In this document: piece after piece, positions 5,520-5,855 of the stretch | Layout of the letters: each line of letters begins with the position of its first letter | How positions within the stretch are numbered: the stretch's first letter is position 1 | Origin: an uncultured Lachnospiraceae bacterium | GTDB taxonomy: Bacteria > Bacillota_A > Clostridia > Lachnospirales > Lachnospiraceae | NCBI GenBank assembly: GCA_902795985.1 | Contig: CADBNG010000257.1 | Coordinates: forward strand, 1-5,855 | Direction of reading: 5' to 3' | Length of the DNA stretch: 5,855 nucleotides | The notes under the pieces: generated by a model | Told to the model about the DNA's origin: nothing | The model's input: the letters and a program-made list of their open reading frames with translations, nothing else | Databases searched by the model: none | Translations under genes and position numbers: made by a program

Positions 5520-5855
5520 TTATTGTTTCTGTTCCGGCAGGCCGGCCGGAAGCTCTTCCGCCAGAATTTCCTGATAGGAAGGAAGCTCCGGCATATAAAC
5601 CACCTCGGTCTGCTCGCTTTCCCCCGTCGTGTAATCGATCCGGATGCCCGGCTGAATATTATAGCAGTAAACACAGAAGCAGATTCCGTCTCCGCCGTCT
5701 TCCAGCGACAGCCCTTCCATCAGGATTCCCTCCGCGACAAGATCCTCCCCCTGATAATAAGGCGTGACCCGGTACAGAACATGATTGCCGGTTCTTTGGA
5801 CATATTCATGCACCAGGATCTCATAGGGCAGCATGCTGATAATATTCAGATAACG
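5520..5855 (-). CDS. DNA/RNA non-specific endonuclease, C-terminal part (5'-truncated by window edge)
   Basis: The minus-strand frame stays open through the window's right end, giving 111 visible residues; the Met encoded at 5834 is internal. The visible start, RYLNIISMLPYE, followed by HEYV and GNHVLYRVTPYYQGEDLVA, is the conserved C-terminal half of the Endonuclea_NS_2-type beta-beta-alpha-metal nucleases common in Firmicutes, related to streptococcal EndA. Family members are usually secreted or membrane-anchored and cleave DNA and RNA without sequence preference, using a DRGH-type His and metal-binding Asn/Glu. The DRGH motif and any signal peptide lie outside the window. ILMEGLSLEDGGDGICF and NIQPGIRIDYTTGES are further family blocks, then an acidic, Pro/Glu-rich tail ends in PEQKQ. 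CFCVYC adds three closely spaced Cys that I do not regard as family-typical. The gene is convergent with the CotH gene and shares its terminator. Role (nutrition, DNA uptake or toxin) cannot be told from this part. Confidence 0.85.
   Translation of the reverse strand, partial: RYLNIISMLPYEILVHEYVQRTGNHVLYRVTPYYQGEDLVAEGILMEGLSLEDGGDGICFCVYCYNIQPGIRIDYTTGESEQTEVVYMPELPSYQEILAEELPAGLPEQKQ

Noticed and set aside
5520..5834. Start of the nuclease at the Met encoded at 5834
   Set aside because: Family-conserved residues (RYLN) continue upstream of this Met to the window edge, so the true start is outside.

Overview
The window reads as chromosome of a Gram-positive, spore-former-type Firmicute, most likely a gut or rumen clostridium (Lachnospiraceae/Oscillospiraceae-like). 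This is inferred from the moderately high GC, strong GGAGG-type ribosome binding sites, TRTG-extended -10 promoters, a secreted CotH protein carrying Listeria-Bacteroides repeats, and a DNA/RNA non-specific nuclease of the Firmicute type. No rRNA, tRNA, CRISPR array, transposase or phage gene is visible.

Layout, left to right. (1) Positions 1-1082, plus strand: the end of a branched-chain amino acid (Liv/HAAT-type) ABC transporter operon. It holds the C-terminal half of a LivG-like ATPase, then, 2 bp later, a complete LivF-like ATPase, closed by a strong intrinsic terminator (1144-1179). (2) Positions 1083-1365: a convergent intergenic gap holding that terminator, an extra hairpin, and a minus-strand terminator (1284-1324) for the next gene. 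(3) Positions 1366-2019, minus strand: an unrecognised protein with seven predicted membrane helices and charged residues inside the helices. (4) Positions 2020-2306: a divergent intergenic region. Two outward-facing extended -10 promoters share the 9-mer TGTGGTATA. Between them lies a REP/BIME-like palindromic array of about 123 bp. (5) Positions 2307-5444, plus strand: a 1045-residue secreted multidomain protein with signal peptide, beta domains, three Listeria-Bacteroides-type repeats, a Cys motif, a chitobiase-C-like domain and a C-terminal CotH kinase-like domain. (6) Positions 5463-5511: a bidirectional terminator between convergent genes. (7) Positions 5520-5855, minus strand: the C-terminal part of a DNA/RNA non-specific endonuclease running off the right edge.

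How the genes relate. LivG and LivF would together energise one amino acid permease whose other parts lie to the left. The membrane protein and the CotH protein are divergently transcribed from one regulatory region and bounded on both sides by terminators, so they form a self-contained two-gene block. A functional link between them is only a guess. The nuclease is an independent transcription unit. I see no clearly undescribed system. The items most worth a second look are the seven-helix protein, the palindromic array between the divergent promoters, and the domain build of the CotH protein.
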